The notes: generated by a model not told the origin, from the letters alone. DNA of 64,000 bases from CALJFL01 sp039964455 (GCA_039964455.1 JBDVXK010000015.1:124001-188000); one strand, 5' to 3'; counted from the stretch's first letter, positions 53,181 to 62,636 are shown. Made by a program: numbers and translations.

Positions 53181-56100
53181 ATGAACACTGTAACGAAGAC
53201 CGTCCAACCCATAGAGGACACGCTGAAGCACCGCATTCTGATGGTGGATGGCGCTATGGGTACGATGATCCAGGCGGAGGGGTTGGAGGACGCAGACTAC
53301 CGGGGTGAGCGCTTTGCCGACCACCCATCGGATCTGAAAGGTAACAACGATCTTCTGTGCCTGACCCGACCCGATGTGATTGGCAAGATACACAGGGCTT
53401 ACCTGGACGCTGGCGCCAACCTTATTGGGACCAACACATTTAATTCTACAGCCGTTGCACAGGACGATTACGACCTGGGCCATGTGGTGACAGAGCTAAA
53501 CCTGGCCGGTGCCAAAATAGCCCGTGAAGCCGTGGACAGCTTCTGTCGCGAGAACCCCGGGCAAAGCTGCTACGTCGGTGGCATTTTGGGCCCTACCCCG
53601 CGAACGGCCTCTATTTCACCGGACGTAAACGACCCCGGTGCCCGAAACATCACTTTCGATGACTTACACAGGGATTACGCCGAGGCGACGCGCGCGCTCA
53701 TCGAAGGCGGCGTAGACCTGATTATTATCGAAACCATCTTCGACTCGCTGAATGCCAAAGCAGCCATTTTTGCGGTTCAGGGTGTTTTCGAGGAAACCGG
53801 TATTACGCTACCTATTATGATCTCGGTAACCTTCCCGGACATCAGTGGACGGGTACTCTCTGGGCAAAGCCCCGAGGCCTTCTGGAATACCGTGGCTCAC
53901 GCCAAACCCCTGATCGTCGGCAGCAACTGTGGTCGCCGCTTCAAGGAAATTAGACCCTTCCTGGAAGAACTGGCCAACGCCACCGACTGTTACTTCAGTG
54001 CGCATCTGAACGCCGGCCTGCCGAACGCCTTTGGCGAATACGACGAAACGCCTCAGGATATGTTCGAGGACTTTCGGGAATTTGCGGAGCGCGGCTTTCT
54101 TAATCTTGCGGGTGGTTGCTGCGGCACCACTCCCGATCATATTCGAGAGATTGCACGTGCCGTAGACGGCATTGCGCCCAGGCAGCCGCGGTCATTGAAG
54201 CCTGGCTGCTACCTGAGCGGACTGGAGCCATTCAACATCACCGCAGACAGTTTGTTTGTGAACGTGGGCGAGCGCTGCAATGTGACTGGCTCGGCGCGCT
54301 TCAAACGCCTGATTTTGGAAGGCGAGTACGATGCTGCGCTGGATGTCGCCCGCACCCAGGTTGAAGATGGCGCACAAGTCATAGATATCAACATGGACGA
54401 AGGCATGCTCGATGCCGAGCAGGCCATGACCAAGTTCCTGCTGCTGATTGCATCCGAGCCCGACATTTGTCGCGTGCCCATTATGGTCGACTCCTCTAAA
54501 TGGGATGTCATTGAGGCCGGCCTCAAGTGCATACAGGGTAAAGCCATTGTTAATTCCATCAGCCTGAAGGCAGGCGAACAGGAGTTTCTCGAGCAGGCGC
54601 GCCTGTGCAAGCGCTATGGTGCTGCCGTGGTCGTGATGGCCTTCGATGAGGACGGTCAGGCCGATAACCTTGAACGGCGCAAGGCAATCTGTCAGCGCTG
54701 TTACACGCTGCTCGTTGAGGAAGTGGACTTCAACCCCAATGATATTATTTTCGACCCCAATATCTTTGCGGTCGCAACCGGTATTGAAGAGCACAACAAT
54801 TATGCTGTGGACTTCATAGAGGCAACCCGCTTTATCAAGGCAGAGCTGCCCGGTGCGCTGGTATCCGGCGGTGTCTCGAATGTGTCCTTTTCATTCCGCG
54901 GCAACAACCCGGTACGCGAGGCCATTCACTCGGTATTTCTGTTCCACGCCATCAAGGCAGGCATGGACATGGGTATTGTTAATGCCGGCCAGTTGGCGGT
55001 CTACGATGAACTGGACGCGGAACTGCGCGACACAGTCGAAGATGTAATTCTTAATCGCCGGGAAGATAGCACCGAGCGCTTGTTAGACCTCGCCGAGCGT
55101 TACCGCGGCCAGGCCGATGGTGTGGAAGTTCGCAAAGAGGACCTGGCCTGGCGTGAACTGCCTGTTGCGAAGCGCCTGGAACACGCGCTTGTAAAAGGCA
55201 TAAACACTTACATCGTCGATGACTCAGAAGAGGCAAGACTGACTTTCGACCGGCCCATCGAGGTTATTGAAGGGCCGTTGATGGATGGCATGAATGTCGT
55301 GGGCGACCTGTTTGGTGAAGGCAAGATGTTTTTACCGCAGGTGGTGAAAAGCGCCCGCGTGATGAAGCAGGCGGTTGCACACCTGCAGCCATTCATAGAA
55401 GAGGAAAAAACCGAAGGTAATAGCACCAACGGAAGAATCCTGATGGCAACGGTCAAGGGCGATGTTCACGATATAGGCAAGAACATTGTCGGTGTTGTTC
55501 TGCAGTGCAATAACTACGAGGTCATCGATCTCGGTGTGATGGTGCACAGCGAAGAGATACTGCGCGTTGCCCGTGAGGAAAACGTCGATATTGTCGGCTT
55601 GAGTGGTTTGATCACACCATCACTTGACGAGATGGTGCATGTTGCGCGCGAGATGCAGCGACAGGATTTTCAGGTGCCCCTGATGATTGGTGGCGCTACC
55701 ACGTCCAAGGCTCACACTGCGGTCAAGATTGAGCCAGGCTATGAAAACGATCTGGTGGTCTATGTGCCAGACGCTTCGCGCAGCGTATCAGTGGCCACCC
55801 AGCTGATGAGCGACAGCAAAGCCGGCTTTGTGAAAGAACGGCGTGATGAGTATGCGATTGTGCGCGAGCGGGTTGCAAACCGTAAGCCGCGCAGCAAGCA
55901 GCTGTCCTATAAGGATGCCGTTGCCAATGGGCGAGAGCTGGACTGGGCTGACTATCAGCCTCCCCGGCCCTCCTTCCTGGGTACGCGCGTTTTTGACGAT
56001 CTACCCATTGAAGCGCTGGTGGAGACCATCGACTGGACGCCGTTTTTTATCACCTGGGAGCTGGCGGGCAAGTTCCCGGCGATTCTCGATGACAATAAAG

Positions 56101-56873
56101 TCGGTATCCAGGCCAGAGAACTGTATGCCGATGCGACAGCCATGCTGGACAGAATCGTATCGGAAAAACTGCTGAAGGCGCAGGCAACGGTGGGCTTCTG
56201 GCCGGCCGCTCGGGTCGACGGTGATGATGTGCTGGTTTATGCAGATGATACGCGCAGCGAGTCCATAGGCACCCTGCATCACCTGCGACAGCAAATGGAG
56301 AAGCCCAACGGCGAAGCCAACTTCAGCCTGGCGGACTTTATCGCGCCTGAAGGCAGCGCCGCGCAGGACTATATTGGTGGCTTCTGTGTTACTACCGGCC
56401 ATGGGGTTGCCGAACTGGCGGCCGAATATGAAGCCAATCATGATGACTACAACAGCATCATGCTCAAGGCGCTGGCCGACCGGCTGGCAGAGTCGCTGGC
56501 GGAATTCATGCACAAAAAGGTACGCACAGAGCTGTGGGGTTATGCCCAGGATGAGGCGCTGAGTAACGAAGAGCTTATTCGTGAGCGGTATCGTGGTATT
56601 CGCCCTGCTCCGGGTTATCCCGCTTGCCCTGACCATACTGAAAAGGCAACGCTGTTCAGGCTATTGGATGCCACTGCCACCTGCGGCGTGTCGCTGTCAG
56701 AGAGTTACGCCATGGAGCCGGCCTCTTCCGTCAGTGGCTTCTATTTTTCCCACCCGGAGTCTAGGTACTTCGCTGTCGGGAAAATAGGCCATGATCAGCT
56801 GCAAAGCATCGCGGCGCGCAAAGGCGAAAAGCAGGAAGCCATGGAGCGCTGGTTGGCGCCCAACCTCGAATGA
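53181..56873 (+). CDS. metH: Cobalamin-dependent methionine synthase
   Basis: 1230 residues, full-length four-module MetH. The homocysteine module holds zinc with C250 (S-N-C-G-R) and C313-C314 (G-G-C-C-G-T-T-P). The methyltetrahydrofolate module starts near residue 355 (N-V-G-E-R-C-N-V-T-G-S). The cobalamin module has D761-V-H763-D-I-G, with His763 as the lower ligand to cobalt. The C-terminal activation module contains R-Y-R-G-I-R-P-A-P-G-Y-P-A-C-P-D for SAM. It makes methionine and tetrahydrofolate in the cytoplasm. The DUF2970 gene follows on an ATGA overlap. No B12 or SAH riboswitch is seen in the 137-base leader. Confidence 0.98.
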   Translation: MNTVTKTVQPIEDTLKHRILMVDGAMGTMIQAEGLEDADYRGERFADHPSDLKGNNDLLCLTRPDVIGKIHRAYLDAGANLIGTNTFNSTAVAQDDYDLGHVVTELNLAGAKIAREAVDSFCRENPGQSCYVGGILGPTPRTASISPDVNDPGARNITFDDLHRDYAEATRALIEGGVDLIIIETIFDSLNAKAAIFAVQGVFEETGITLPIMISVTFPDISGRVLSGQSPEAFWNTVAHAKPLIVGSNCGRRFKEIRPFLEELANATDCYFSAHLNAGLPNAFGEYDETPQDMFEDFREFAERGFLNLAGGCCGTTPDHIREIARAVDGIAPRQPRSLKPGCYLSGLEPFNITADSLFVNVGERCNVTGSARFKRLILEGEYDAALDVARTQVEDGAQVIDINMDEGMLDAEQAMTKFLLLIASEPDICRVPIMVDSSKWDVIEAGLKCIQGKAIVNSISLKAGEQEFLEQARLCKRYGAAVVVMAFDEDGQADNLERRKAICQRCYTLLVEEVDFNPNDIIFDPNIFAVATGIEEHNNYAVDFIEATRFIKAELPGALVSGGVSNVSFSFRGNNPVREAIHSVFLFHAIKAGMDMGIVNAGQLAVYDELDAELRDTVEDVILNRREDSTERLLDLAERYRGQADGVEVRKEDLAWRELPVAKRLEHALVKGINTYIVDDSEEARLTFDRPIEVIEGPLMDGMNVVGDLFGEGKMFLPQVVKSARVMKQAVAHLQPFIEEEKTEGNSTNGRILMATVKGDVHDIGKNIVGVVLQCNNYEVIDLGVMVHSEEILRVAREENVDIVGLSGLITPSLDEMVHVAREMQRQDFQVPLMIGGATTSKAHTAVKIEPGYENDLVVYVPDASRSVSVATQLMSDSKAGFVKERRDEYAIVRERVANRKPRSKQLSYKDAVANGRELDWADYQPPRPSFLGTRVFDDLPIEALVETIDWTPFFITWELAGKFPAILDDNKVGIQARELYADATAMLDRIVSEKLLKAQATVGFWPAARVDGDDVLVYADDTRSESIGTLHHLRQQMEKPNGEANFSLADFIAPEGSAAQDYIGGFCVTTGHGVAELAAEYEANHDDYNSIMLKALADRLAESLAEFMHKKVRTELWGYAQDEALSNEELIRERYRGIRPAPGYPACPDHTEKATLFRLLDATATCGVSLSESYAMEPASSVSGFYFSHPESRYFAVGKIGHDQLQSIAARKGEKQEAMERWLAPNLE

Positions 56874-57130
56874 CGGAGAAACGTCAAATGGATGCGGAGC
56901 GAGACGCGCAGGATGCAGCAGGCAATGAAGACGAGCGCTTGAACCTGGCTCAGGTAATCAGCAGTGTTTTTGCGGCGGGCCTTGGCGTGCAGAGTAGCAA
57001 GAATCGCGAGAGGGACTTTAAACAAGGCCGGTTTGGCGTTTTTATTGCCGCTGGGCTTATTTTCACGCTGCTATTTATGGGGGCGCTATTTGCGATAGTG
57101 CAGCTGGTAATAAAGAACGCGGGCCACTAA
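56870..57130 (+). CDS. DUF2970 family small membrane protein
   Basis: 86 residues. The sequence L-N-L-A-Q-V-I-S-S-V-F-A-A-G-L-G-V-Q-S-S-K-N-R-E-R-D-F followed by one membrane segment (F-G-V-F-I-A-A-G-L-I-F-T-L-L-F-M-G) is the DUF2970 pattern, conserved in many gamma- and betaproteobacteria and of unknown role. The first ATG overlaps the metH stop (ATGA); an internal ATG at 56888 has CGGAG upstream and may be the real start. Linked in transcription to metH by position only. Confidence 0.85.
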   Translation: MTEKRQMDAERDAQDAAGNEDERLNLAQVISSVFAAGLGVQSSKNRERDFKQGRFGVFIAAGLIFTLLFMGALFAIVQLVIKNAGH

Positions 57131-57152
57131 CAGGCGACCCGCTGCCTTACAA

Positions 57153-57269
57153 TCAGGAAGGCATACCAGACAGCCAGAGGTACAAGGTGAAGACCACCAG
57201 GCTAATAACCGCGGTAGCAGCGATGGAATCGGCAGCGCCATCCCCTTCTCGGCTGAATTCTTCTGACAT
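57153..57269 (-). CDS. 38-residue single-span membrane peptide
   Basis: Short reading frame on the minus strand: ATG at 57269, TGA at 57153. It begins M-S-E-E-F-S-R-E-G-D-G-A-A-D-S, then the membrane span I-A-A-T-A-V-I-S-L-V-V-F-T-L-Y-L-W-L and ends S-G-M-P-S. The site AGGGAGA lies about six bases before the ATG, one of the strongest ribosome sites in the window. Further upstream TTGGAT - 16 bases - TACAAT looks like a sigma-70 promoter. It fills the otherwise empty space between the DUF2970 gene and cysI. I do not recognise a family. Confidence 0.65.
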   Translation of the reverse strand: MSEEFSREGDGAADSIAATAVISLVVFTLYLWLSGMPS

Positions 57270-57419
57270 GGTGTTCTCCCTGAGTTACCTGACTGAGTAA
57301 GATGCGGCGGCATTGTAACAGTTAAACCAAAAAATCCAAGCCGCAACGCCCCCGACAAGCTCTCTGGATTCTGTTCTAACCTTATGAACTATATGAATAT
57401 TTATAGCGGCTTATTTTCT

Positions 57420-57443
57420 GGTACAGTACCGCCCCTGCAGGGG
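57420..57443. promoter_or_regulatory. Adjacent palindromes in the cysI leader
   Basis: GGTAC-A-GTACC (57420-57430) and CCCCTGCAGGGG (57432-57443) are both perfect inverted repeats, separated by one base and ending 40 bases before the cysI ATG. They may form a leader hairpin or an operator. CysB sites are degenerate and do not look like this. Confidence 0.45.
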
Positions 57444-57483
57444 TAGCTACACCCTCCCCTAGGCTCCAAACACAGGAAACCAC

Positions 57484-59148
57484 ATGTACGTTTACGATCA
57501 ATATGACCAGACTATGCTCGATGAGCGCGTGGAGCAGTTTCGCGACCAGACCCGTCGCTATCTCGCCGGTGAGTTGAGTGAGGGGGAGTTCTTGCCGCTG
57601 AGGCTGCAAAACGGGCTCTATGTGCAGCGTTTGGCCCCTATGTTGCGTATTGCAGTGCCCTATGGCCTCTTGAGCGCCACGCAACTGCGCAAGATCGCTG
57701 AAATCACCCGCAACTACGACAAGGGCTATGCTCACATCAGTACGCGCCAAAACATTCAGCTAAATTGGCCACGGCTGGAAGATGTGCCCGACATTCTCGC
57801 TGATCTGGCCTCGGTCGAAATGCATGCCATTCAGACCAGCGGTAACTGCATACGCAATACCACTACCGATCAATTTGCCGGTGTCGCCACGGACGAGTTG
57901 GAAGATCCCCGGCCGTATTGCGAGATCATTCGCCAGTGGTCAACGCTGCACCCTGAATTCGCCTTCCTGCCACGCAAGTTCAAGGTAGCAGTATGCGGCA
58001 CGGCAGAAGACAGAGCAGCCATTCACGCCCACGATATAGGCCTGGAGTTGGTGCCCAACAGCGAAGGCACTATCGGCTTCAAGGTATTGGTTGGCGGTGG
58101 CCTTGGCCGCACACCAGTTATCGGGTCGGAGATTTGTGACTGGTTGGATAAAAAGCACCTGCTCACCTACCTCGAGGCGATCCTGCGGGTATACAACCAG
58201 CACGGACGCCGGGACAACAAGTACAAGGCGAGAATCAAAATACTGGTACGCGCCATGGGCGTCGAAGCTTTTCGGGAGGCCGTTGAGGCCGAATGGCAGG
58301 CGCTTAAAGATGGCCCCAGCACCTTGACTGAACAGGAAATCGAGCGGGCACGTTCTTTTTTCACTGAGCCGGATTATGAACAGCACGATGCCACGGCAAG
58401 CGCTCAAACCCTGCAAAGCGCCTGTGACGCCGACCCGATATTTGGCAACTGGGTAAAGCGTAATACAGTCGAGCACCGCGTACCTGGCTACCGTGCGGTC
58501 ACCCTGTCGCTCAAGGCGACCGGCTATGTTCCCGGTGACATAAGCGATGGGCAGCTGGATTTGCTGGCCGACCTGGCAGATCGCTATTCCTTCGGCGAAG
58601 TTCGCTCTACACACCAGCAGAATATGGTTTTGGCAGACGTGGCCACCGCGGATCTGCCAGAGCTATGGCAGCGTCTGCAGTCTGCCGGCCTCGCGACGCC
58701 AAATATAGGCTACCTGACAGACATGATCTGCTGCCCCGGTGGCGATTACTGCTCTCTGGCGAATGCCAAATCCATTCCCGTGGCAGAGGCTATACAGAAC
58801 CGGTTTGACGATCTCGATTACATGTACGACCTGGGCCCGCTGGAGGTCAATATCAGCGGCTGCATGAACGCCTGCGGTCACCATCACATTGGACACATCG
58901 GCATACTGGGTGTGGACAAGAAAGGCGAAGAGTTCTATCAGGTTTGCCTGGGAGGCAGCCAGTCCAAACAGGCTTCCATCGGGAAAATACTCGGACCCTC
59001 TTTCCGCCAGGAAGACATGCCAGATGTAATGGACAAGATTTTGTCTACCTATCTGTCCCTGCGCAATGATGAAGAGCCGTTTTTAGAACTGTATCAACGG
59101 GTCGGGATAGACCCTTTCAAGGAGCGAGTCTATGCCAAGGCTGATTAA
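57484..59148 (+). CDS. cysI: Assimilatory sulfite reductase haemoprotein (CysI-like)
   Basis: 554 residues with the two-fold repeat of nitrite/sulfite reductases: I-S-T-R-Q-N-I-Q-L-N-W in the first half and T-H-Q-Q-N-M-V-L in the second. The siroheme/4Fe-4S ligands are C417-x5-C423 (C-C-P-G-G-D-Y-C) and C460-x3-C464 (C-M-N-A-C-G-H-H-H). It reduces sulfite to sulfide in six one-electron pairs. No CysJ flavoprotein is nearby, so the electron donor may be ferredoxin or a separate reductase. AGGAAA precedes the ATG. Its end overlaps the DUF934 gene by 17 bases. Siroheme would come from CysG. Confidence 0.94.
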   Translation: MYVYDQYDQTMLDERVEQFRDQTRRYLAGELSEGEFLPLRLQNGLYVQRLAPMLRIAVPYGLLSATQLRKIAEITRNYDKGYAHISTRQNIQLNWPRLEDVPDILADLASVEMHAIQTSGNCIRNTTTDQFAGVATDELEDPRPYCEIIRQWSTLHPEFAFLPRKFKVAVCGTAEDRAAIHAHDIGLELVPNSEGTIGFKVLVGGGLGRTPVIGSEICDWLDKKHLLTYLEAILRVYNQHGRRDNKYKARIKILVRAMGVEAFREAVEAEWQALKDGPSTLTEQEIERARSFFTEPDYEQHDATASAQTLQSACDADPIFGNWVKRNTVEHRVPGYRAVTLSLKATGYVPGDISDGQLDLLADLADRYSFGEVRSTHQQNMVLADVATADLPELWQRLQSAGLATPNIGYLTDMICCPGGDYCSLANAKSIPVAEAIQNRFDDLDYMYDLGPLEVNISGCMNACGHHHIGHIGILGVDKKGEEFYQVCLGGSQSKQASIGKILGPSFRQEDMPDVMDKILSTYLSLRNDEEPFLELYQRVGIDPFKERVYAKAD

Positions 59149-59593
59149 AGGTGGAGAGATTGCCAGCAGCGATTGGCTGCCGGCGAGCCCTGACCAGCAG
59201 GCCGCGGGTCATATACTGACGCTGGAACAGTGGCAGGCATTGGACGACAAGCAAGGCAGTGCAGTCCAGCTTGAGCCTGGCGATGGCGTCGCCCCCCTAC
59301 TCGACCACCTTGACGCCATTGCCCTTGTCGCGGTGAATTTCCCGGTATTTACCGATGGCCGAGGCTTTTCCTACGGCCGGGAGCTGCGAGAGCGAGGCTT
59401 TGAGGGCGAGGTCCGGGCGGTGGGCGAATTTATCCGCGATCAGGCCAATTACCTGCATCGTTGCGGTTTTGACGCTCTGCAGTTCGCCGACGAGAGCCAG
59501 CTTGAGGCGGCCGTGCGCCTGCTTGCCCCCTTCAGTGACAGCTACCAGGCCGACATCAGGCAACCGGTTCCGCTGTTTCGCCGCCGCGGCTAG
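59132..59593 (+). CDS. DUF934 protein, sulfite reduction partner
   Basis: 153 residues starting inside the last codons of cysI, so translation is coupled. The core F-P-V-F-T-D-G-R-G-F-S-Y-G-R-E-L-R and L-H-R-C-G-F-D-A-L-Q-F are the DUF934 signature. The family is nearly always next to cysI or cysH and is often described as an oxidoreductase likely to act in sulfite reduction. Its biochemical role is not established. It carries no cofactor motif that I can see; one conserved Cys lies in the H-R-C-G motif. Confidence 0.92.
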   Translation: MPRLIKGGEIASSDWLPASPDQQAAGHILTLEQWQALDDKQGSAVQLEPGDGVAPLLDHLDAIALVAVNFPVFTDGRGFSYGRELRERGFEGEVRAVGEFIRDQANYLHRCGFDALQFADESQLEAAVRLLAPFSDSYQADIRQPVPLFRRRG

Positions 59594-59605
59594 GTCTCTC
59601 GAATA

Positions 59606-59631
59606 ATCGCTACAGGTTCCACTGTGGCGAT
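59606..59631 (+). terminator. Hairpin after the cysI-DUF934 unit
   Basis: ATCGCTACAG and CTGTGGCGAT form a ten-base stem (one U-G pair in RNA) around GTTCCA, 12 bases past the DUF934 stop. There is no T-run, so it may be a weak terminator or an mRNA-protecting hairpin before the antiporter gene. Confidence 0.45.
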
Positions 59632-59676
59632 GGGTTGATTACACTCAAGCCAGAGTGCTAACAGGTATGAGCGTGC

Positions 59677-60849
59677 ATGGACGTTAGTTCCATTACCTTT
59701 TCTTTTTTCCTTATCTTCACTGGGGCGGCTATATTCGCCTCGGTGGCGCTGTATACCCGCCAGCCATTGATCATCGCCTATATCGCCCTGGGCGCCGTTA
59801 TCGGACCCTACGGCCTCTCAATGGTCACCGATCTCAAGCTGCTGTCAGATATAGGCCATGTGGGCATTATCTTTCTTCTGTTCCTGCTTGGCCTGGATAT
59901 GCAGCCGCAGGCACTGTGGGCTACCTTGCGAAAGTCCACAGTAGTCGCCATCTTCAGCTCGGCAATTTTCATGGCTGTCGGTTATGCGGTTGCCCTGGGT
60001 TTCGGCTTCGCTACCATGGATGCCGTGATAATCGGCGCTGCGATGATGTTCTCTTCAACCATTATCGGCATCAAGCTGCTGCCCACCACGGTTCTTCACC
60101 ATCGGCATATTGGTGAGCTGATGATAGGGCTTTTGCTGCTGCAGGATTTACTGGCAATCATAGTGTTGATGTTGCTGCTCAGCGCATCGGGTGGCGAATC
60201 GACTGCCGCCAGCGATGTAATTATCTCTCTACTGAGCTTGCCGCTGTTGGGCGCCGCCGCCTGGCTGGCCGTTAAGTTTGTTTTGCTGCCACTTATTACC
60301 CGCTTCGACCGCTTTCATGAGTATATCTTCCTGTTGGCCATCGGCTGGTGCCTGGGCCTGGCAGAAAGCGCTCAACTGCTTGGCCTGTCGGCTGAAATCG
60401 GCGCATTTATTGCGGGTATCAGCATAGCTACAAGCCCGATTTCCCAGTACATAGCAGTCAATCTCAAGCCGCTTCGAGACTTTTTCCTGATTCTGTTTTT
60501 CTTCTCTGTGGGCGCCCGCTTTGATCTGGCGCTGCTTAACCAGGTATTGCTGCCAGCGCTGGTTTTATCGGCCCTGGTTCTCGGCTTAAAGCCGGTGGTG
60601 TACCGCTTCCTGTTAAAAGGCGTGAGCGAGAAGCGGGTACTGGCCTGGGGGCTGGGCTTCAGGCTGGGACAGGCCTCGGAGTTTTCCTTACTGATTGCCT
60701 ACGTGGCAACCGCCAATGCGCTGATAAGCCAACAAGCGTCGCTGCTGATACAGGCGACCACGATTATCACCTTACTGGTATCGTCTTATATCGTGGTACT
60801 CAACTACCCTACCCCAATTGCAATATCAGACCGGCTGCGCCGCGACTAA
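59677..60849 (+). CDS. CPA2-family cation:proton antiporter (KefB-like membrane domain)
   Basis: 390 residues and about twelve membrane segments, e.g. I-I-A-Y-I-A-L-G-A-V-I-G-P-Y-G-L and F-L-L-F-L-L-G-L-D-M near residue 70. The central G-L-S-A-E-I-G-A-F-I-A-G corresponds to the ion-site helix. The protein stops after the last membrane segment (D-R-L-R-R-D) and so lacks the RCK/TrkA-N domain of KefB/KefC, leaving a transport-only form. It exchanges K+ or Na+ for H+; which cannot be told. Confidence 0.9.
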   Translation: MDVSSITFSFFLIFTGAAIFASVALYTRQPLIIAYIALGAVIGPYGLSMVTDLKLLSDIGHVGIIFLLFLLGLDMQPQALWATLRKSTVVAIFSSAIFMAVGYAVALGFGFATMDAVIIGAAMMFSSTIIGIKLLPTTVLHHRHIGELMIGLLLLQDLLAIIVLMLLLSASGGESTAASDVIISLLSLPLLGAAAWLAVKFVLLPLITRFDRFHEYIFLLAIGWCLGLAESAQLLGLSAEIGAFIAGISIATSPISQYIAVNLKPLRDFFLILFFFSVGARFDLALLNQVLLPALVLSALVLGLKPVVYRFLLKGVSEKRVLAWGLGFRLGQASEFSLLIAYVATANALISQQASLLIQATTIITLLVSSYIVVLNYPTPIAISDRLRRD

Positions 60850-60875
60850 AGATTCTCCGTGCCGGAATAAAAAGC

Positions 60876-60901
60876 AAAAAAAACCGGCGCTAGGCCGGTT
60901 T
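60876..60901 (-). terminator. Rho-independent terminator of etfBA
   Basis: Read on the minus strand, AAACCGGC pairs with GCCGGTTT around a five-base loop (plus-strand arms 60881-60888 and 60894-60901) and is followed by a run of eight T. It lies 20 bases past the etfA stop. On the plus strand there is no T-run beyond TTT, so it serves etfBA mainly. Confidence 0.9.
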
Positions 60902-60921
60902 CTCAGGGAGCAAGCGGTGTA

Positions 60922-61851
60922 TCAGAGCTTGGCTTCCAGTTCAGGCAAGGCGTCAAACAAATCCGCCACCAGGCCATAATCAGCGACCTGGAATATCGGG
61001 GCATCTTCGTCCTTGTTTATCGCAACGATTACCTTGGAGTCCTTCATTCCCGCCAGGTGTTGAATAGCGCCGGAAATGCCCACCGCGATGTACAGGTCTG
61101 GAGCAACAATCTTACCTGTTTGACCCACCTGCATATCGTTGGGGACAAAGCCCGCATCTACCGCAGCACGTGAAGCACCGATGGCTGCACCCAGCTTGTC
61201 GGCAATGCCTTCAAGCAGCTTGAAGTTTTCACCGTTTTGCATGCCTCGACCACCAGAGATTACAACGGGGGCCGCGGTCAGCTCGGGACGATCCGAAACA
61301 GCAACTTCCTCACCAACAAAAGAGGAGATTCCGGCATCGTGAACCGCGTCCACTGCTTCGATACTCGCTGAGCCACCTTCGGCAGGAACACCGTCAAACG
61401 CTGTAGTACGTACGGTGATCACTTTCTTGGGGTCGGTTGTTTGCACGGTCGCGATCACGTTACCGGCATAAATTGGCCGGGTAAACGTGTCAGCAGACTC
61501 TACAGACAGGATGTCTGAGATCTGGGCGACATCCAGCAGCGCCGCAACGCGTGGCATGGTATTTTTGCCATTGGAGGTCGCCGGGGCAACCACGTTGTCA
61601 TAGGCAGCAGCAACATCGGCAATCAGCAGGCTGACATTCTCTGCCAGTTGATGCTCATACGCAGCGTTATCCGCAACCAGTACCTTGCCAACGCCAGGAA
61701 CCGCAGCTGCAGCATCAGCTGCACCGCCGCAGTTAGCACCGGCTACCAGGATATCAATATCGCCACCCAGCGCCTGAGCGGCCGCGACAGCGTTTAAAGT
61801 AGCGGGCTTCAGTCCGCCGTTGTCGTGTTCTGCAATAACGAGTGTGCTCAT
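60922..61851 (-). CDS. etfA: Electron transfer flavoprotein alpha subunit
   Basis: 309 residues. The C-terminal FAD domain shows V-I-S-G-G-R-G-M-Q-N, G-A-S-R-A-A-V-D-A-G-F-V-P-N, Q-V-G-Q-T-G-K and A-V-G-I-S-G-A-I-Q-H-L-A-G-M, the standard EtfA signature. Together with EtfB it takes electrons from acyl-CoA and other dehydrogenases in the cytoplasm. The start overlaps the etfB stop by one base. The membrane acceptor ETF-QO is encoded divergently next door. Confidence 0.97.
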   Translation of the reverse strand: MSTLVIAEHDNGGLKPATLNAVAAAQALGGDIDILVAGANCGGAADAAAAVPGVGKVLVADNAAYEHQLAENVSLLIADVAAAYDNVVAPATSNGKNTMPRVAALLDVAQISDILSVESADTFTRPIYAGNVIATVQTTDPKKVITVRTTAFDGVPAEGGSASIEAVDAVHDAGISSFVGEEVAVSDRPELTAAPVVISGGRGMQNGENFKLLEGIADKLGAAIGASRAAVDAGFVPNDMQVGQTGKIVAPDLYIAVGISGAIQHLAGMKDSKVIVAINKDEDAPIFQVADYGLVADLFDALPELEAKL

Positions 61852-62600
61852 CAGATTACCTTCGCCTCATTCTTAAGTTTGTCGACGAGTTGATCGACAT
61901 CTTCGACTGTAATACCCGCTTGACGCTCAGCTGGCGGCTCTACCTTCAGCTGCGTCAGGTGTGAGGTTACTGCGACACCGAGATCATCCGGGGTGTAGAC
62001 GTCCAGCTGCTTCTTCTTGGCCTTCATAATATTGGGCAGAGAGGCATAGCGCGGCTCATTCAAACGCAGGTCTGTGGTCACGATCGCCGGCAGGTTTAGA
62101 CTGACAGTCTGCAAGCCGCCATCGACTTCGCGGACCACCGACAACTTGTCGCCTTCAATCTTGATCTCAGACGCAAATGTACCCTGCGGCATATTGGCTA
62201 GTGCGCCCAACATCTGTCCAGTCTGATTGTTATCACCGTCAATGGACTGCTTGCCGAGAATCACCAACTGCGGGGATTCTTTCTCGACGACGCCCTTGAG
62301 CAGTTTAGCGACAACCAGCGGCTCCACGCCGCCTTCGGTCTCTACCTGAATGCCGCGATCGGCACCCAGCGCAAGAGCAGTCCTGATTTGCTCCTGGCAA
62401 GACTTTTCGCCTACGGATACAGCGATGACTTCGGTCGCGATACCAGCTTCTTTCAGGCGTACCGCCTCTTCTACAGCGATTTCACAGAATGGGTTGATGG
62501 CCATCTTGACGTTGTTCAGGTCAACATCTGTACCATCTGCTTTTGCGCGAACCTTGACGTTGTAGTCAACAACACGCTTTATGGCTACAAGAACCTTCAT
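61851..62600 (-). CDS. etfB: Electron transfer flavoprotein beta subunit
   Basis: 249 residues beginning M-K-V-L-V-A-I-K-R-V-V-D-Y-N-V, the usual EtfB start, with V-K-M-A-I-N-P-F-C-E-I-A-V-E-E-A and G-K-Q-S-I-D-G-D-N-N-Q-T-G near residue 125 (AMP site). T-D-L-R-L-N-E-P-R-Y-A-S-L-P-N-I-M is the family recognition-loop region. GGAGA precedes the ATG. A 30-base hairpin (CACCTC/GAGGTG, 62637-62666) lies in its leader. Confidence 0.97.
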   Translation of the reverse strand: MKVLVAIKRVVDYNVKVRAKADGTDVDLNNVKMAINPFCEIAVEEAVRLKEAGIATEVIAVSVGEKSCQEQIRTALALGADRGIQVETEGGVEPLVVAKLLKGVVEKESPQLVILGKQSIDGDNNQTGQMLGALANMPQGTFASEIKIEGDKLSVVREVDGGLQTVSLNLPAIVTTDLRLNEPRYASLPNIMKAKKKQLDVYTPDDLGVAVTSHLTQLKVEPPAERQAGITVEDVDQLVDKLKNEAKVI

Positions 62601-62636
62601 GGATTCTCCATTGGATTACAGGGTGAGTGTCAGTGT

